From assembly GCF_020382885.2 (NCBI RefSeq), contig NC_058503.1:23767659-23831658 (forward strand): a stretch of DNA of 64,000 nucleotides. Reading direction: 5' to 3'. Under the pieces are notes generated by a model. The model saw nothing but the letters and a program-made list of their open reading frames with translations, was not told where the DNA came from and searched no databases. A program made the translations under genes and the position numbers. Source of the DNA: Scatophagus argus. Its lineage: Eukaryota; Chordata; Actinopteri; Scatophagidae. Within the stretch, counting starts at the first letter, position 1. Each line of letters begins with the position of its first letter. Positions 10,936 through 23,972 of the stretch are shown here, in pieces.

Positions 10936-13900
10936 AACTGGAGGCTTTGAGCTGAGTGGAAAGGAGGATTGTGGGTAAACAGTGAAGAAGCCGGGCCTTA
11001 TCAGCAGACAAACACGAGCCGGTGGACTCTGTCCAGCTTCTCTCAGGACAAGTCTGGACTGGCCTCCCGCTGACAGAAAGTGAATCATTAACGTGAAGCT
11101 CTGCTGCTCTGTTGTTGGTCTCCTGTGACGACGATCACATCACATGCTGATGTCCAGCCAGAAGACAGACACGCTGTGTTTTTCAACACACAACAACTCT
11201 CTGAAGGTGCAGGTTTTGGTTTCTTTAGTCCACAATGAAAGGCCGCTACTCGACGACGACTAATAGTGAGATCAATCAGTCCACGTGCTGTCAAAACCAC
11301 CAATGAAGACCACCATCACGAGCCCCCGGGGCCCCTTGAACTGCTGTTCCTCTCGGCCCCAAACGGAATTTGTTAAGAAATAAACGTGATGAGAGCGGCA
11401 CAATGTCACAACCCTGCAGATATAAAAACATAAGCAGATTTAAATGGTTCTTTATAGTTACTGGTATGAAATATCTGATCATAGAACCTAAATTAATTTA
11501 TAGCTGCGTCACTTGATCAGTCAAGCAGAACAAACCAGCTGTATGAAGCACAGAAAACAACATTCTGCTGGTCTGGGATGGTCGCTGGTTTTCCACAACG
11601 CCACACTGCATAGCACATGGACACGGACACTTCCTGCTCTTGTTCCTGTGAGGTCAAAGCAGGAAAACACCAGAGGAAACGTGCCTCTATGGAACCAACA
11701 GTTCTGCTCTGATCACACACACTCAACAGCCCTGCAAACTCTGATATTTGTTACAGCTTGTCATCATGCTCAGCAGTCGGTACTTCCTGGTCAGATAAGA
11801 CACACAGCAGCTCAGGCAACAGGAGGAAACAAAAGACTCGTAGACAACTTGTAGAGACACAAGCCAGACTCAAGTGTCGGGTCATGTTGTTTGGTGAGGA
11901 GAACGTTAGGAAAAGAGGAACCAAAGAACGGCTGTCTGATACCTCAGGAGAGCACAACACGAGAACAAAGAGGAAGTAAAGTGAAGCCTTGAGGCAGTGC
12001 TGCTCAGGGTGTCAGATGATGGAAGACTTCCTGGGCCTTCTCTCCATCAGCTGTACAGTTCAGGTCATCGCTGCCCCCAGCCCTGAAGGCAACACTACAC
12101 AGAGAGCAGCAGACTGAGCATCTTCAGCTCACTCTATGGCCCTGCATTCAGCCTGTCAGGCGGGTGGTGAACCTCCAGCACCAAACACAAGTCAGCCTTT
12201 TGTTTTTGGTAAACAAACCACATTCAAATATCCACAATAACTAAGGGATAAGGGTGGGTAAAAAGCAAAGTCATTCAGCTCCCACACAGACCAGGTTCAT
12301 ACAGCGAAGCTGTCCGGGGTAAAGCAGCTGTCCTCCTGATAAATCCTGAGCTCCATCTCTGATAAAGGCTGAGGGTGCGGTCAACCAGGGCAAAGGTCGG
12401 CCGCAAAATAATACGGACACATAAACTCCTGCTGCTAGCAATAATGCTCACTTCTACGGCCTTAATTTAATAAACTCAATATTTGATCCTGCTGTTTTCA
12501 ACACTTTGTTGTTCTGGATTACAGATAACATGACAACAGAGATGAAGATCAGCTGAGCAGCTGAAGTCGCACATCTCATCTCGCACACTTCAAAGCATTA
12601 GGCATCAAATCTTTGTACTGTTCTCACATTCAGTGTGGGTCAGAAAGGATTTGCACATGAATTCAGTTTTTAATGGAGGTTTCACACAGCGTCCCAACTG
12701 TTGCTGTGATCAGGGTTGTGTGAAGAACATCTCACAAGTGTCCGAACACAGGATCCGATTTCATATTTCATCGTGACGCCACCAAACCTTCTCAGATGTT
12801 TCACGGCAGTACGGCTCGCGTCCTCCTCCATCTTCGCTGATAGGTCAACGGGTCAGGCTGCCGGACCTCCAGCCAAACCACCTCACACTGATACGCTCTG
12901 AAGTGATTCAAACAGGTGGCTCCACAGAGTCAGACTGTTTCACCAACAAGAACCAACAGGCCCTCAGAGCAACAACGTGAGGCGCACACACACACCTCAG
13001 CAGGCTGACATCACACACAGCAGGAACAGTATGTACAGAGAGGAACACACTCGGGGAACAAACTGACTATCAGTATGTCGTCGACGGACTGATGAAGCAG
13101 CACATCCTGACCGACTGCAAGTGTTTTCTTTCTATCCGCTCGCTGACTTATTGGTTAATCAGCCGACTTGATGACTTGAGGAGTAAAATCATTTTCTTAA
13201 ACATTCTGACAACTCGCGCTTACCAAAACAGATTCATTTCCTGTCGATCGACTGATCGTTTCTCGTGCAGCTGCGTCCGAACGCTGGGCCGACCAACGCT
13301 GCCCGCTTCTGTTCGCGTCCTGTCCTCGCCTCAGACGCCTCGTCTGCAGAGGACTGAGGGCTCCACTCTCACGCCAACCGTCGGCACAAAGCCTCTTGTT
13401 TTCGGCTGTGGATGCAGCCTGCTGTGGTTTCATCTGGACTGCATTCACAGCACACACACACACTACGACAGGGATCAATGACTCTCTTTGTGTGTGTCTT
13501 TGAGATGAAGCAACCAGCCTCCACATCAAGTCGGCCACAACAAACAAACATTTTCAAACAGTCCATTAAGTTTTTGTGGCTGCACCTCGAGTGTGTGTGA
13601 GTGTGGATTAACTGGTGAGCTGAATCACAGAGGGCTGATGGGATTTTTCTGTTAGACGCCGTCTCTTCTGCGTCTCTGTTCACATGGCGAGCATGCGTGG
13701 ATCAGAGAGTCCCTGCTGGCAGTCATTAATCAATTCATCATTTTGTGTAGAAATGTCAGGAAACACACAGTATGATGGATGAACTCAACCAACAGTCCAG
13801 AAGACTTTCAGTCAGCAAGTCGTTTGTGTTGTGACTAATGAGTGACTGTCGCCCTCATTAATCTATGAACGTGTCGTCGACCTTCTGGTCACCTCAGTGA

Positions 13901-16900
13901 GGCGTTTAATGTTGCCTGGGTTTTATCCCCTTATAAATGATGTTTATTAAATTGTTCTCGTCAATGATCAGCATTCAAACGCGTGACTGTTGTGTGTCAG
14001 ACAGGTGAGCATCAGGTTTAGTTTCATTCTGAAACTCCATCCTGAGTGAAGGAAGGAACCCGACACACACACACACTTCAGCAAACATTCAGCTCCTCAG
14101 CCTCTCGCAGCTTCTCTTTAACCCACGAATCATTAATGTCTCCATGAAGCCTCTGATATCAGAGCTGAGCCTCCTTCAGCTTCTGCACCACCACAAAAAC
14201 ACACAGAAATCTGCTACCTGGAAACACCTGTGGAGAGCAGAACTCATACAACCTCAGACTGTATCAGTTTGTCTGAAGATTATCTTCTGGGTTAATTTCA
14301 TCATTTAGTCTCTAAAATGCTAGTAAATAGGAGAAAATCAGAGATACTTCATATGTCATAAGTGACACACGTCTGCCATTTTGGTTGAAAAATGACTGAA
14401 ACGATACATCAAAACTGCAGCTGATCAACAGACAAATCAACTGATCAACTAATCTCTGCAGCTTTACACATGATAAACAGATGTTGTGGTGTGAATCGGG
14501 CTGGTCTCAGGTCAGCTCTGACTGGCTGCAGGAGGTCTGGGTCTCAGGGCTGCTGAAGGGGGGCAGCGGGCCCGCCGGTTAATCCTCCTCCTCGCTGAGT
14601 CTTAGGAGTTGGCGCCCTGCAGGAGGCCGCTGACGCTCCCCGTCTGACTGATTAAACCATAATCCTCCTCAGGCAGACGACACAGAGCAGCAGAGGGAAA
14701 GATCTGGGCTGTAATCTGATAATGAAGGTATGTGTGTGTGTGCGTGTTCAGCTCATGCACGAAGACAGCCAAACTGCCAGGACAAAGTGAGACCCAACTC
14801 ACAAGACATTTTTGTATTCATCTGCGCAGAATGAACAACAGTCCACACTGAGACGACAGTCTGGCAGTCAGAGCCAGAAGTCATTTACATTTATTTCCAT
14901 GTCTGAATGAACCACCTGCAGCAAAAGGCAGCTCCAACCCGCCTACCAGAACAACACGCTGAGGTGTCTTCTTACTCCAGCAAAATGCTTGTTATGTTCT
15001 TCATCAATCAGCTGCTACCACAGCTTCCTGAAGCCCAGCATGACATCTGCAGCTCAAACACCAGACGTTCAGGCAGGAGAGCAAGCAGAGAGTCTGCACA
15101 CCTGAGAAGCTGAAACGAGCTCAGTGACTCGCGGACTCGACCTGTAAAAATGAAGTTTGTGCATGGAGAAGCGAGAAACAGGAAACACATTTCAGTGCGT
15201 GAAGCCAACTGGCAGCTTGAAGTGGACGCTCGAGGAAGTCTGACCCCAGCGAGAAAACTTGTTGTTGTTTCAAGGCCTTCAGTCCCACCAAGCGTCTGCA
15301 GGACCGACCGCATCGCCATCTGACTCACTAAACGTGTGAGCATTTCACCCGTCGGGGGATGTTTGCGTTCAGATCCGCGCCTCAGAATCAGGGATCCTAA
15401 CCAGGGCTGCTGGCGATTAACTGATCGATCAATTGGTCTGCGAACTCATCACAATTTCCTCAAGTCCAGTTCATTTTCTGTCAATCGATCAATCGACTAA
15501 TCCACTCCAGCCTTACAAACAAACCTGCTGCTGTCTTCATTTTCTATTTCAGAAATCATTTAATGCTCAGACACAGCAAACCTTGAGCTCAAAGCTTCAC
15601 CTGCGAGGAGCACATTATCAGCTTCCTTCCTGTTCGCTGCACACCCTCACCCTGCATCCGGACCTCACAAACCTTGTTCAGTTCCAGCAGCTCACAACCG
15701 CGTCAGGACTCCAACAAGAAGTCAGACTGAAGGCGTCAGTACGAAAACCCAAAGCTTCATAAACACACGTCAACGGCCTTCATGTAAACTGTCATTATTT
15801 CAGTCAGCTGACTGCCGCTGGCCAATCAGCACTTCAGCTGTTGACTGTATCCATGAGAATAAAAGTCAGACGTTATAAAAGACTGTGTTATGGTGAACAC
15901 CAAACTGTCAACGTGAGACTCATTTAATGCTGCTGATCAACGCCTGCCTGCCTGCGTGCCTGCCTACCCGTCTGCCTGCCTGCCTGCCTGCCTGCCTACC
16001 CGTCTGTCTGCACAGTGCATATACAGGTGATGTTGGTGTTGTACACAGGTTTGAAGCTGCACTGTGCACCAGTTCTGCACTTCCTCTTTGCTGTGTGTGG
16101 TTTTGATGAGGCGAGATATCAAACGAGCTGAAACTCAACACCTCAGGTGAATCCATGAGGGACTCGGTGATGATCCAGACCCAAACACAAAATGTGGTTC
16201 GTGTGAGAGGAGAAAACTGATGTTGCACTGATGCACCACCCACACCTCACGTCCCAACACCACCTGAAGGTCCACCTGCAGCGTGTTACAGTGAGACAGA
16301 ACAACATGAGACAACATGTCCTCCACTGCTCCGTCTGGTCCACACAGAAGCAGGGCTGAGGATCACTCATACAAAAGCAGTACCGGTTACAGTGAACTGA
16401 CCAATCAGTGAATCAGTCAGGACCACCGAGCACCTCCTGTCCTGTGTGTTGAACTGGTCTGAACTGAACTGTGACTGGACAATCCGGACTTCACTTTAAT
16501 GTGATCACAGTCTATGAGTCTATAAAGATATAAAAAATGCAGAGTCGGACACATCGGGTGTGAGTTTTCCACATCTTCCAGACTCCTTCATGGTGGCGTC
16601 TTCACGCTGCAGGTGGAGTGGAAACCCCCTCCAAACAGCACGAAGAAAAAAAAAACACGATCTGCTGCGTTTGCACCCACTTCAGTCCCCAGAAGGAAAA
16701 CATTAAGCTCCGATTACCAAAATAAGAGTTCTAGAGAAAAAACACCCGCACCCCCACTGCACAGTCTGCAGCCGCAATAACCAGACTGCAAAGACATGAA
16801 GACATCACACTCGTACAGAGAACCGCTCGGCACGCCAACAGAAGTGAGACTTCCTGTTAGACGGAGCAGCAGTTTCTCAGCGGGGTAAACAGAGGCGACA

Positions 16901-17777
16901 CAAACTGCTCACACCAGTTCAAACCTGCACACACAAACCCACAAGTGCTGCTCACAACGTTTAGCGTTACACAACTCAGAAAGCCTCCAGCTCTTCTGTC
17001 CACCTGCAGTGGATCAGGTAGAGGATCACATAACGTCAGCACGAACGCGGATGATGGACATGTAGCACCTCGTCTGCTGTCTCTTCGCTGAAGATGACGC
17101 ACTTCTGACAGGCAGCGACAAGAACGAGGTTTCAAACCGGTTTTGTGTAAAGTGACGAGCCACGGCAGCTCAGAGACAGCACGAGGGAAAGTGTCTCCGT
17201 GTCTCATCGGCGGCACCTTCATTTCAGAAACAAAAATGACCTTTCTGAATGGAGGACATGTTGGCTTACCTGAAAGCGCTGGCTGTCAGCTCAAACCGAA
17301 AACTACCGACCCAGCTCGTCTGTGCCTTTTCGCTGCGACCACACAGCGCCAGGGAAAGTTTTATCAAACCAAAGTAAAAGTCTTCGGACGAAGGCGGAGA
17401 GACTGACGGAAAGCTGACGACATCGCCTCACAACTGTTTGTCAATAAAAAGTGCGGCTGACGAGGAAATCGACGTTAAGACGTTAACATGAGGAAGTGGC
17501 CAAAGTCACAAACTATACAACGTTACCAAAACACACTCGAAAAGCTGCTTTTCACTGTTTCAGCGAGCTTTCTGAAGTGTACAGCTTATTTATCGCGCCA
17601 TTAGTGGACATAAACGCGTTGGCATCAACTGCGTTTTTCTCACCGAGCTCGAAGCTAACTTATCGTTAGCTCCGTTAGCCATTTTCTACTCACTTTGTCT
17701 TCGTCGGGAATAAGAGTTTCCGCGTCCTTCTTCACCTCTTTCTGTCCCAAAGCGGAGTTAAAAGACACTTTAACCAT
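8891..17777 (-). CDS. itm2b: Integral membrane protein 2B (BRI2), complete
   Basis: Type II membrane protein with a BRICHOS domain, known in mammals as the BRI2 precursor cleaved by furin and ADAM10. Exons in order are 17694-17777, 10533-10664, 10194-10262, 9879-10028, 9480-9590, 9081-9231 and 8891-8979. They join in frame into 261 residues plus stop (human about 266). Residues 1-28 begin MVKVSFNSALGQKEVKK, the family start. The second exon carries the cytoplasmic motif RAWCWCMC and the single transmembrane helix (LGLALMLSGVVVGGAYLY). The fourth holds INVPVPEFDNGDPADIVHDF and the fifth the glycosylation sequon LNTS, both in the BRICHOS region. Near the end, GMQKR followed by EALNC keeps the KR furin site and releases a C-terminal peptide with two cysteines. 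The protein ends ICEP, a slight extension of the mammalian ICS. Intron 1 is about 7 kb. It is head-to-head with med4. Confidence 0.96.
10665..17693 (-). other. itm2b intron 1 (7.0 kb)
   Basis: Contains a (TG)n run at about 10898-10926 and a CTGC/CCTG tetranucleotide array at 15945-16010. No other gene is supported. Several open frames here lack splice sites, domains or recognisable similarity. Confidence 0.8.
15945..16010. repeat. (CCTG)n tetranucleotide repeat
   Basis: About 15 units of CTGC with TACCCGTC interruptions, inside itm2b intron 1. Confidence 0.9.
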
Positions 17778-19105
17778 GTTGCAAGAGACGATGACAAACT
17801 CCGACCAGGAAAAGACAAGACGAAAAAGCTGTGAAACGGAACAAAACGAAGCAGGTTTAGTCCGACGGAAAGTCTTCGCACTTCTCTCTCTCCGCTCTGA
17901 TCTGTTGTTGTGATAACATCGGCCTCGGCTCAGGAAGAAACCTGCGACACAACATCCGGTTTGCATTCAAAATAAAAGTATCACTGCCGAAACATGGAGA
18001 CATTTCGTGGATGATCTCAGGAGAACTTTTCTTCTTTTTGAGTTTCCTCGTATGCGCTGGTAATAGCAATACTAATAGTACGTTGTAAAAGTTACCTCAG
18101 TAAAGAAACAAGAAAAATGTTAAGTGTTCAGTCATTATACTGTACGGTATACTTTAAATTTACTATATAATCTGTTGAGTGGTTTATAATCTTCAGCAAT
18201 GCCTGATAATTCAGAATAAATATTTGATACAAAATGTAGTTGAGTAGAATTATAAAAATATAATAAAAAATGATTAAAAAAAGTTTTCTGTAGGTATCTG
18301 AGCTTCAGCTATCCGCTTTTATTGTGAAGTCAGTCATCCCCAGGTTCCGGTAAAGACGTGGCTGCCTGCGGCTGCCTTGATGAGTCTGTGCGGGGAACGA
18401 CAACAAAACTGAACGGCCCATCGAGAATTGTCAGATGTGGGCAGTTAATCCCCCAGCCAGAGTGAAAGTAAAATTAAGGAACGTAACAATAAAGAAAGTA
18501 AAAACAAAGAAGGCAAAAACAGAAGGGCGTTTCAAAACACTGCCTAAGTTGAAGAACAGTAATTAAATATATCAATAAGAACTAAAATGTCAAAGTAAAA
18601 GCATCTGCTTCGCAGAAAAATGCCTTCTGTTGGTACCATGTTATAAAAATGTCATTATCCGATTGTTACTGAAGCGGAGTTGGCTTGAACTGCTTTATAA
18701 TTTCATATACACTGATTGATGTGAGAGGAAAGAAGAAAAAATAAAGTTGTGTTGCATAAATATTTTGGGTTTTCGGTGAAATATTGGATCATCTTATTGA
18801 AATGAAAACATGTAAAAAGTTCAGACTAGAAACAAATTAAAGACTCTGAGATGCAACATCATAATTTAAGAAAAGCCCCTATAACTGTATATAAATAAAA
18901 TAAATAAGTTAAATAATAAAGTAGAATGTAGCATAACATGAAAATATTCACTTAAAGTACTTAAAGTAAAGTAAGTACAAAATGTCACCAGTATTTTAGA
19001 AAATGTACTTGTAGGTGTTAGTCGTGACCAGAAGATGGCAGTAAGGCAACAAAGGTTAACGAAGAAGACACTTCCTGTCTTGCGCAGAAGCGACGTGAAT
19101 CAACC
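17778..19105. promoter_or_regulatory. Divergent itm2b / med4 intergenic promoter region
   Basis: 1.3 kb between the itm2b start codon (minus) and the med4 start codon (plus). The two ends are GC-richer, and the middle (about 18070-19000) is strongly AT-rich with few CpG. The med4 end carries AGAAGATGGCAG (YY1-like) at about 19031 and ACTTCCTG (ETS-like) at about 19070. No TATA box is obvious at either end. Head-to-head itm2b/med4 order is also seen in mammals. Confidence 0.55.
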
Positions 19106-21754
19106 ATGGCGACGGCGGCAGCGAAGTCAACGAAAGAGCGGCTGTTGTCTGTGTTGGACGATTTGGAGGTTTTATCCCGGTAAAGTTCACAGTCACTCAG
19201 TGGTTTCTTGGTGAGGCCTTCACGGAGTCGTGTAGGCTGCTGTTTTTTCCAGGGTGGTGAGTTTAGACTGCCGCTCAGAGCCTGTGAACCAGCAGCGGTG
19301 CTGTTAGCTAACGTTAGCGCTCATTTGTTTCTGCTGGTGTTCGTGTTTCAGAGAACTGATCGAGATGTTGGCTCTGTCCAGGAGTCAGAAACTGCCCCAA
19401 CCGGGAGAGGACATTCAGGTAACACAGCACGTGCACAGTCCGAGCGTCAAAACCACAAAATACACCGACCACACAGTTTTTACGTTGACGCTCACTTCAC
19501 AGTACCGCAGTATTGATTAAAGTACGACACTGCTGTGTTTCAACTTTATTAACAAACGTTGTTTTGTTAGTATATTTTTACACACACCGAAATTCTTTCT
19601 CTACATTTACCCCATCTCTGATTGAAACACACACACATGCAACACGCAGTGAAACACACAGGAGCAGTGGGCTGACATGTCAGGCGCCTGGGGAGCAAAT
19701 CAGCTGACTAATGGGGGGGGGGGCATTGATCAATCACACAGTCCGGGGTGGAATGGAACTGGCTGCCCCGCCAATACACTGTATACACTGTAAGTGCATA
19801 GTTACTGTCTCTGTCAGGACTGAACAATCGAAAAACTATTGAACTGACAACATGGCCGAGTGCAGTATTGTGATTTATGGGTGAATCTTTGTGTTGTGCT
19901 GCAGAGACGCCCCCATCAACACTTCATGTTCTCCACATGTTTCTTTCTCATTTCTTGTGCTTCTTCAACAGCTGTGTTTCCTCTGTTAGCGAGACATGCT
20001 TGACTTTCTGTCAATATATTTTTTTCTGTGCACAAATAAAAGTTAAAGTAATATATTACACCACTTGAAAGCTGTCGGGTCCAGGGTGAGCTCTTTTATC
20101 ACCACACTCCCATCATGCTGTTCTGTGTGGGTCACTTCAGAGTGAGGGGAAGCTGTTGTGATGGGGACTGAAACAAAGACACAGTGAGACTGAGATAATG
20201 CACACACACTGGGACTTTGCTCATGTGTGTGTGTGTGTGTGGGGGGGGGGTCCTCAGATCCTGGAGCTGCTGGTGCAGAGGGACAGGGAGTTTCAGGAGC
20301 TGATGGAGGTGGCTCAGCAGCAGGGGAAAGTGCACCAGGAGATGCAGCTGCTGGAGAAGGAGGTGGAGAAGAGAGACAGCGACATCCAGCAGCTCCAGAA
20401 ACAGCTGAAGGAGGCTGAACACATCTTGGTGGGTGGAGCTTGACAACTCTGTGACTACAGGTGGTTTCATACAACATTAAGCATAAAGTAGGAGGAAGTG
20501 ATGTTGACATGATTGACGCCTGAATTTGAAGGACACTCCAGATGTGCTGTGTCATAAATACATTTTCACACAGATCAGCTGATCTAAATCGTCTTCTCGT
20601 TGTTTTAAGGCCACTGCTGTTTACCAAGCCAAAGAGAAACTCAAATCCATCGAAAAAGCCAGGAAAGGTGAGCTGACACACCTGTCCAGCTGCTGCTGCT
20701 GCTGCTGCTGCTGCGTCTGTTGGCGTGTCCATAAACTCATCTTGTTCACTCGTTCCCTGCAGGAAGCATCTCTTCAGAAGAAATCATCAAGTATGCCCAC
20801 AGGATCAGTGCCAGTAACGCCGTGTGTGCGCCTCTCAACTGGGTCCCAGGTAGGAACCACAGAGTCCAAATGGTGTTTTCTTGTTCCCACCCTTGAATGT
20901 GTGAGCTTCACTGGGTACATTGATGTGTGTGCCGTAGGGCTGCAAACGTTTTCATCATCGATTAATCTGTCTGTCTTTTTCTCAACTGATGGATTAGTTA
21001 TTTGGTACATACAATGGTAAGAAATGTTTTTGGCGCGTTGGCCGTCTTCATTTATGTCAGCGGTCCACACAGGCTGAGAGTTTACAGTGAAGTAGGAGAC
21101 AGTTCAGCTTCGTTAAAGGGAGGAGGATTCGATGCGTCAGTCAGTCAGACTGTTTGATGTCATCTTCAACTTATCTTTAACGCTCACGTTGTCCTCAGGT
21201 GATCCACGCAGGCCCTACCCGACTGACCTGGAAATGCGCAGTGGGATGCTGGGTCACATGGCCAACCTGCCGACCAATGGCGTGAATGGACACCTGCCCG
21301 GCGACGCTCTGGCTGCTGGGAGGCTTCCTGGTGAGTCTGTCCAGAGGTTTGCAGTTATGTCTTCTTCGGACATGTAGATGTTTCTTCATTAAAGCTGCGT
21401 TCACTTCGGCCCTCTCGGTCATGTGACTGAGGACACTCTGAGCCGTGAAGAAGTTTTTCAGCTAACCCTCCTTATTCACTTATTTGTTTATTATTCTCGT
21501 GTGGTCCTCCGTCCATGACAGCTCAGGCCTTAGAGAGTCGAGGCCTGCAGACTAACCGCCATGTCTCCTCTGGCTTCTCAGACGTGTTGACGCCTCACTA
21601 CCCCTGGCAGACGTCAGACGTCTCAGTGGGGATGCTGCCTCCTCACCACGGCAACGACTTTGGCCTGGAGCCTCCGGGTCACAACAAGGAGAACGAGGAC
21701 GACGTGGAGGCTATGTCGACCGACTCTTCCAGCAGCAGCAGTGACTCCGACTGA
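19106..21754 (+). CDS. med4: Mediator complex subunit 4, complete
   Basis: Subunit of the middle module of Mediator, which links transcription factors to RNA polymerase II. Exons are 19106-19179, 19352-19418, 20258-20428, 20610-20667, 20763-20849, 21199-21330 and 21582-21754. They give 253 residues (human 270), with the difference at the N-terminus. Recognisable blocks are [20 protein letters not shown], a coiled coil [20 protein letters not shown] encoded by exon 3, [72 protein letters not shown], and the acidic/serine tail [20 protein letters not shown] ending SDSD. The acceptor of exon 3 is unusual: it is preceded by a (TG)n run and ten G residues in place of a pyrimidine tract. All junctions keep frame. 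Confidence 0.97.
19570..19720. repeat. Dispersed repeat, family copy 2 (med4 intron 2)
   Basis: Shares CACACACATGCAACAC and surrounding words with 6400-6500, and GCAGTGGGC plus GGGGAGCA with 25380-25430. A poly-G run of ten follows at about 19714. Confidence 0.5.
20224..20250. repeat. (TG)n plus G10 tract at med4 exon 3 acceptor
   Basis: The TG run, then ten Gs, then TCCTCAG directly precede exon 3. It replaces the usual pyrimidine tract. Confidence 0.9.
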
Positions 21755-21762
21755 AAGACTGA

Positions 21763-21801
<39 letters not shown>

Positions 21802-22943
21802 GTGGGGGGGCAGGGACAGGGACACCTCTGTTCATTTGTATCTGATATATGATGGAGGACAAAAATGGAGCTTGTTAATTTAAAGGTCCATTCAGTAGTT
21901 TTTCACAGGACCTGTTCCACAGTCACGTGGTGGTCTGACTTTGTAAACCTGAGTCTTCATTCGTCTTCTCTGCAGAAGTTCAGTCTGCCTGTTTGTCACT
22001 GATGGAGGAGCTCATTCCTAAAGTGGGATCATTAAACCCCCATTTATTCTCATTATATCAGCTGAGGGCTTGAGTTCCCCACATGTCTCTGATTTAAAAT
22101 GTGCCGTCATTAATTTCAATCTGTAGAATGAGTCAGTTTGTAGGAGTAGCATTGATTTTTATATTAAGGAGGAGCCTCTGAAGCTCATTTGGCTGAAGGA
22201 GCAGGATGGACCAGCGGCTGCAGGTCTGAAGACATTGTTATTGTGACCATAATGAAATGAGGCTTCCACAGTGATATTCTGGGTGGTAGTTTGAGGGTTT
22301 TGACTGCAGGGAGGAAACGGAGCCGTGTGTGGGGGAGTCAGTGAACAGCGTCTCAGGGTTTTCGTGTGGCCCAGCTCCCGGCCTGAGATACAGCATGTTT
22401 TTAAAGAAATTACGTTTTTGGAAGCGCATGTTCACTGTCTTGCTGAGAGCTGATTAGCTTAGCTTAAAGACCGGAAGCAGGGAAACTTCACTCTGTTCAG
22501 CAAAATCTGCTGTGAAACTCACTGATTACATTGTGTTTGTCTAATCTGTACAGAAACTGAAGTGTAATTTAAGGGCTTGGCAACCTCAAGTGCCACCAAG
22601 GTGGAGCCAGACGAGCTTTGTCCCCATTTCCTGTCTTTGTGCTAAGCTAACTGGCACGTTTAAATGTGGAACTGTTGCGAAGTTTACTGGTGAACTCTGT
22701 ACATGAAGAGAGAATTCATGAGCAACATCGTTGTGTAAAAACAGGCTGGAACTGAAAACAAAACCGAACCCAGACTTCTCCTTTGGTGACTCATGTTGAA
22801 ACAAACTTCATGTGCCATTGTTCTCTGTGTTCCAGTGAAGTGAGAGTGGCTGTGTAGCAATGTGGACACATGCTGTTAACTTACCTCTGTGTAAATACGC
22901 TTGTACAGACTCGGCCTTGTAAATAAATACTTTTTGCATAGAA
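21755..22943 (+). other. med4 3' UTR
   Basis: About 1.2 kb from the stop codon to the AATAAA at 22922-22927. It starts with a (TG)n run at 21766-21799 and contains a MITE-like inverted repeat at 22454-22651. The end is followed by a T/G-rich stretch, as expected downstream of a cleavage site. Confidence 0.7.
22454..22651. mobile_element. MITE-like element with inverted ends in the med4 3' UTR
   Basis: The left end reads TTAGCTTAGCTTAAAGAC and the right end, read on the opposite strand, GTTAGCTTAGCACAAAGAC. The 198 bp segment therefore has imperfect terminal inverted repeats. It resembles a widespread teleost repeat with the words AGCTTAGCATAAAGACTGG. A half copy lies at 38409-38455. Confidence 0.65.
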
Positions 22944-23065
22944 ATCCACCTGAAGACTCCTTTCTTGTGTAACTCTGTTCAGTTCACTTTCAGATTAGCA
23001 CTGTAGGTGAGAGTTTGAGTTTAATTTCCATTGTGATGGTAGCTAACGCCTGCTTCTTTCAGAGG

Positions 23066-23325
23066 AGTCTTTATTTTGTGCAGATTCTCGGCTTAAAAGC
23101 ACACCGATAACAGCAGAAAATTAAAATTGCACACTTAAGAAAAATATAAAAATATACAAAATACAAGTAAGGTAAATAAAGTGCACTTAGTCTATGGTAT
23201 GCTGTGTGTGTGTGTGTGGCTAGACGGGGGAGGGTGTATGTGTGAAGTCCTGTAGGGGGGTGGAATGTGAGTGTTTCACTGCAGGGGGGTTATTGCTTTA
23301 ACAGCTCTGGGGAAGAAGCTGTCCC
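23066..23325 (-). mobile_element. 3' tail of the same LINE family, inverted copy
   Basis: Read on the minus strand it matches the tail of the element at 7060-7760. It shares the end of the ORF (GTTAAAGCAATAACCCCCC, then GCAGTGAAACACTCAC), one copy of the 29 bp unit, and the AT-rich tail with GAGAATCTGCACAAA. The coding part upstream is lost after the words for a serine-rich FFPRAVKAI end. Confidence 0.8.
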
Positions 23326-23972
23326 CAATAAATTAGTTAGACACTATAAGATTTAATATCATTATCAAGTGCCTTTAACATCAGCTAGACAGAAGGCCAG
23401 GGTCTCTGTAGTGTGTGGGGGATTGGCTGTTAATGTAATAACGTATTTCTATAATAACAGTAATGCAATACTCTGACCTGATGAACAGATTCAAAAGGTT
23501 AGCAGGAGTTTTCAAGTGACATCTAACAAACGTTAACCGAAATTGCAATGAAACCTAATCTGCATCTCCTAATAAAAACTCTTATCTGTGTTATTAGTTC
23601 TCAGTTATTATGCAGTAATAATGTAATATGTATTAATTTAGGCCAAAGGCCAGAGAGAGGCTATACTTAGCGTGTCAAGGCCATAACAGTGCTGCGTTCA
23701 CAAGCCTGTGATTATCACAGTAAAACCCCCGCGCCGATGGATTTCTTTACAGAAAATACAGCGTACTATTGCTGTATGGTTTGATATATGTTTTGTTATA
23801 TGTCATGTGACATGGCTAATTTGCGTAGCCGTCTGATTATAACTGTGTTTACAGCCTGTGAATACTTCTCAGACGTGTTCACAGAGTTACGTTGAGTGCT
23901 CATTTTGAGATGATGGTATAATTTCCGATGGCGCAGAAGGCAGCCGTGGGGAAGCCGACTTTGCAGCTCACT

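Noticed and set aside
20043-20732. 229-codon minus-strand frame across med4 exons 3 and 4
   Set aside because: Antisense shadow of med4 exons plus a CTG repeat at 20690.
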